A stretch of 64,000 bases of DNA from Phocoena phocoena (lineage: Eukaryota; Chordata; Mammalia; Artiodactyla; Phocoenidae): assembly GCF_963924675.1 (NCBI RefSeq), contig NW_027077440.1:2032501-2096500 (forward strand), written 5' to 3'. Shown here one piece after another: positions 60,636 to 64,000 of the stretch. The stretch's first letter is position 1; every line of letters begins with the position of its first letter. Made by a program: the position numbers and the translations under genes. The notes under the pieces were generated by a model, which was given only the letters and a program-made list of their open reading frames with translations, did no database searches and had not been told where the DNA came from.

Positions 60636-61073
60636 TGTGGGAAGCCGTTGTTCTGCCATGCCGCAGATAACGTGGAAGCCGTTGTTCTGCCATGTTGCAG
60701 ATAATGCTTATCAGGGAGTAGCCCCAAGGCTATGTGCAAGGCTATGTGCCAGGCTATGTGCCACACATGCGCCACGACGAGCCAATATGCTAATGAAGGA
60801 TCAGAATTGCAACCAATAAATTGTGAACAGCACATATCTTGTTGAGTTAACCAGCCAACCACAGGTTGAGTTAACCAGCCAACCACAGGTTGAGTTAAAC
60901 AGCCAACCACAGGTTGCCACAGGTTCTAGTGCATTATAAAAGCCAGTGTGAACAAAGCTCGGGGTCTTCCTTCCATCTGTCTATAACCAAGCTGCACTCC
61001 AATAAAGTGTGATACGAGAAGAATCTAGCGTGTGGTGACTCGTCTTTCTGCTGGTCAGAAGCGGCTCGCCGCA
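60636..61073 (+). promoter_or_regulatory. 3' LTR of the young provirus (438 bp)
   Basis: Same length as the 5' LTR, and I find no difference on reading both through. U3 repeats are at 60842-60913, TATAAAA at 60935-60941 and AATAAA at 61001-61006. Confidence 0.93.
61001..61006 (+). terminator. Poly(A) signal of the provirus (3' LTR)
   Basis: AATAAA in R of the 3' LTR. Cleavage of proviral transcripts is expected about 15-25 bp downstream. Confidence 0.8.
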
Positions 61074-61079
61074 CAAAGG
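61074..61079 (+). repeat. Target-site duplication, right copy (CAAAGG)
   Basis: Exact match to 54515-54520. Satellite continues at once with AACACAGCCTATGGC, so no satellite sequence was lost at the insertion. Confidence 0.95.
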
Positions 61080-64000
61080 AACACAGCCTATGGCAATTGC
61101 ACTTATGGTCCTCTTGCTTAGGGAAATTAAAATCAAAAACAGAGAGCCACCCCAAAGTTTGGGACGGCTGTGTTCCCAAGAAGCTCGTCTACAGTACCAG
61201 GTAAATATCCCAGAAAGCAAAAAATGGATAAAGTAGTTGTGGCACATACGTGCAATGCAATATCACTCAGCAATGAAATCTGTGTCATCAGGCCCATAGC
61301 GGCATAGTGAGTGGATGCAGGTACGGTGATTCTACGTGAACTACATCACACAGAAAAAGAAACATCATAAGTTATCAATAATATACGGAATGTAAATTTA
61401 AATACACATGAACTGAATTACAAAACAGAACAGGGTCTCAAATTTTGAAAACCAACTAGTGCTTGCTTATGGGGAAAGGTGCGTTGGGGTGCTGCATAAA
61501 ACCAGAGACTGAAATTAGCACAGATAACTTTCCATAAGCCAAATATGTAATAGACAAGACCTACTCCTTGCTCAACGAAATGGACCCAACACCACATATT
61601 CAACGCCTAGGAATATACCTTTCTAGGAAGAATCTTAAAACCCATGGATATATATGTCTCCGTAAGAGAATCAAGCGTGTGTACAGCGGCCGAAACGCAG
61701 CAGTGAAAATCCGATAAATCCCATTATCAAAATAAATTTCGAAAACAAATCACAAAGACAGTGAAATAGAGAGCAATTCTTAAATAATTCACTCAGGGCA
61801 TGTGATGCAACCGGGATTCACCACATCTACACCCAGAGCTGGTTGAGACATAAGGCTGGACACTTCAGGCTGATAGCATTGGTGAGTTTTGGTGAGCAAA
61901 TGCAGACCCTTTGAAGTCATACTGCATGGTACCCATTCCATGGGTCCCAACTCTCCAGGTTCAAGGGATTCTTCCTCCAGCTAAAACATGCATGGGAATC
62001 CCAGAGTATGGTCCACCGTGTGATTGGGAAACGATTTAAAATGCATCTCAGTTTTCGTATCCTGGTCCTCGGGTTAACCATTCCAGATGCTTTACTAACA
62101 ATCTCCCCGCTTGGAGAGTCAGCGCCTTTAACCTCGTATTTGGCACAGCTTGCAAGTTCTGTGCAAGATGAACAGGAATAGGGAGAACCAATGAGAGACT
62201 AGCTGTAGGTGTCTGCTCGGGCAAATGTAACGCTCATTGCCGACCAGGAAGAGGAATTAAACAAAGGCTCAGCGTGCCCTGCCGGAAACAGATTAGGGCC
62301 TGAAGCAATCCTGCGGTTTTGGGCCCAGCTCACAAGAAAGCGAGTTGAAGAAAGGAGCTCAGGGGCACTGTAATTCACAAACCTGCAGAGTTATAAATGA
62401 CAGCTATCCTCCAAAAATATATTGAAGTAAGCCTGCGAAGGGGACTTGAAAGCGGGACAGAATTTCAGGAAAACGATTGCAGGGGGTAGACTGGAATTGC
62501 CCTGAAAGCATAGGAAAAGAGGCACAACGTCGACAATGATGCACTTGGCCGAAAACGGCGTATGCATTTTATCCTGAATATATTCAGGAAAAAACGCATA
62601 CGCCCTTTTTGGCCAACCAAGCAAGCCTGTAAAGGAAATCTGCACTACAATGAAGTCTCACTGCCCCCAGGGCAAAAGGGTCATCTGAAAAAAGTGTAAA
62701 ATCCAGAAAGGTAGGACAGGATATGGAGAACAGGGAGCCCTGTTATGCTGATTGGCAGGATGTAAATTGCCAACAGCCACCCTGGAGAAGTGTATGGTGT
62801 TTCCTGAAACACGTAAGAAATAAAGCAACACAGCCTATGGCAATTGCACTTATGGTCTTATTGCTTAGGGAAATTAAAATCAAAAACAGAGAGTCACCCC
62901 AACATTTGGGACGGCTGTGTTCCCAAGAAGCTCGTCTACAGTACCAGGTAAATATCCCAGAAATCAAAAAATGGATAAAGAAGTTGTGGCACGTACGTGC
63001 AATGCAATATCACTCAGCAATGAAATCTGTGTCATCAGGCCCGTAGCGGCATAGTGAGTGGATGCAGGTACGGTGATTCTACGTGAACTACATCACACAG
63101 AAAAAGAAACATCATAAGATATCACTTATACACGGAATGTAAACTTGACTACACATGAACTGAATTACAAAACAGAACAGCGTCTCAAATTTAGAAAACC
63201 AACTAGTGATTGCTTATGGGGAAAGGTGCGTTGGGGTGCTGCATAAAACCAGAGACTGAAATTGGCACAGATAACTTTCCATAAGCCAAATATATAATAG
63301 ACAAGACCTACTCCTTGCTCAACGAAATGGACCCAACACCACATATTCAACGCCTAGGAATATACCTGACTAGGAAGAATCTTAAAACCCATGGATATAT
63401 ATGTCTCCGTAAGAGAATCAAGCGTGTGTACAGCGGCCGAAACGCAGCAGTGAAAATCCGATAAATCCCATTATCAAAAAAATTTCGAAAACAAAACACA
63501 AAGACAGTGAAATAGAGAGCAATTCTTAAATAATTCACTCAGGGCATGTGATGCAACCGGGATTGACCACATCTACACCCAGAGCTGGTTGAGACATAAG
63601 GCTGGACACTTCAGGCTGATAGCATTGGTGAGTTTCGGTGAGCAAATGCAGACCCTTTGAAGTCATACTGCATGGTACGTATTCCATGGGTCCCAACTCT
63701 TCAGGTTCAAGGGATTCTTCCTCCAGCTAAAACATGCATGGGAAACCCACAGTATGGTCCCCCGTGTGATTGGGAAACGATTTAAAATGCATCTTAGTTT
63801 TCGTATCCTGGTCCTCGGGTTCACCATTCCAGACGCTTTACTAACACTCTCCCAGTTTGGAGAGTCAGTGCCTTTAACCTCCTGTTTGGCACAGCTTGCA
63901 ATTTCTGTGCAAGATGAACAGGAATAGGGAGAACCAATGAGAGACTAGCTGTAGGTGTCTGCACGGGCAAATGTAACGCTCATTGCCCACCAGAAAGAGG
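61080..64000 (+). repeat. Homogeneous 1.75-kb satellite array, part 2
   Basis: The interrupted monomer resumes after the provirus and the array runs to the window end. The palindrome at 62545-62616 has a few mismatches (CGAAAACGG on the left, and a T-run interrupted by A). Distance from the 54240 palindrome minus the provirus and one target duplication is 1,746 bp, so register is kept. The array continues beyond the window. Confidence 0.92.

Larger units (their letters stand above)
54521..61073 (+). mobile_element. Young class II (betaretrovirus/IAP-like) provirus, gag-deleted
   Basis: A 6,553-bp provirus lies in the same orientation as the satellite, inside the L1-derived part of a monomer. 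It has 438-bp LTRs (54521-54958 and 60636-61073) that appear identical, TG...CA ends, and a 6-bp target duplication CAAAGG on both sides (54515-54520 and 61074-61079). It also has a tRNA-Phe primer-binding site, a polypurine tract, and open frames for a MA-PR fusion, Pol and Env. Removing the element and one duplication restores a normal 1,746-bp monomer. The 6-bp duplication, the G-patch after protease, the Pol type and the Env type place it in class II. A tRNA-Phe primer is shared with the rodent IAP/IAPE group. Capsid and nucleocapsid are missing, so it cannot assemble particles alone. Confidence 0.93.

Noticed and set aside
60412..60819. 135-residue frame from post-env into the 3' LTR, reminiscent in position of the MMTV sag gene
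   Set aside because: It starts at TTG, not ATG, and shows no transmembrane segment or recognisable domain. The LTR portion is also open upstream by chance in the 5' LTR.

Overview
This is mammalian genomic DNA, almost certainly from a whale. Most of it is a tandem satellite with a monomer of about 1,747 bp. Successive monomers carry a central palindrome spaced 1,745-1,754 bp apart. That length, together with a LINE-1 3' end forming about half of each monomer, fits the common cetacean satellite. The length is known to be about 1.75 kb in baleen whales and most non-delphinoid toothed whales, and about 1.58 kb in dolphins and relatives. The species assignment is therefore an inference from repeat length. 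No ordinary host gene, tRNA or rRNA is visible.

Layout. 1-3592: diverged satellite, split by an antisense L1 fragment (2562-3231). 3593-8951: a different GC-rich satellite of about 53-bp subunits in an 11-subunit, 592-bp higher-order repeat. 8952-10072: diverged satellite, followed by a sense L1 3' end (10073-10811). 10812-15260: non-satellite island with a decayed gammaretrovirus-like (class I) ERV (about 12346-14595), a small minisatellite and an L1 3'UTR scrap. 15261-16440: degenerate edge monomer. 16441-64000: homogeneous satellite array (about 23 monomers), including a 3.5-kb dimeric higher-order repeat in about three copies (about 37.7-48.4 kb).

The array is interrupted at 54521-61073 by a very young class II (betaretrovirus/IAP-like) provirus. 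Its two 438-bp LTRs look identical base for base, and it is flanked by a perfect 6-bp target duplication. It has a tRNA-Phe primer-binding site, splice signals, a polypurine tract, and open gag-pro, pol and env frames. Pol keeps all RT, RNase H and integrase catalytic residues. Env keeps a furin site, fusion peptide, heptad region and membrane anchor. Gag is internally deleted: matrix is joined in frame to protease, and capsid, nucleocapsid and any dUTPase are missing. This copy is therefore defective for particle assembly on its own but otherwise intact.

The most interesting points are the young env-bearing, gag-deleted provirus inside heterochromatic satellite, and the 72-bp near-perfect palindrome in every monomer. 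The palindrome shows paired arm changes, and two rearrangement breakpoints lie at or near its centre. The many small recurring reading frames in the array are by-products of the homogenised satellite, not genes.
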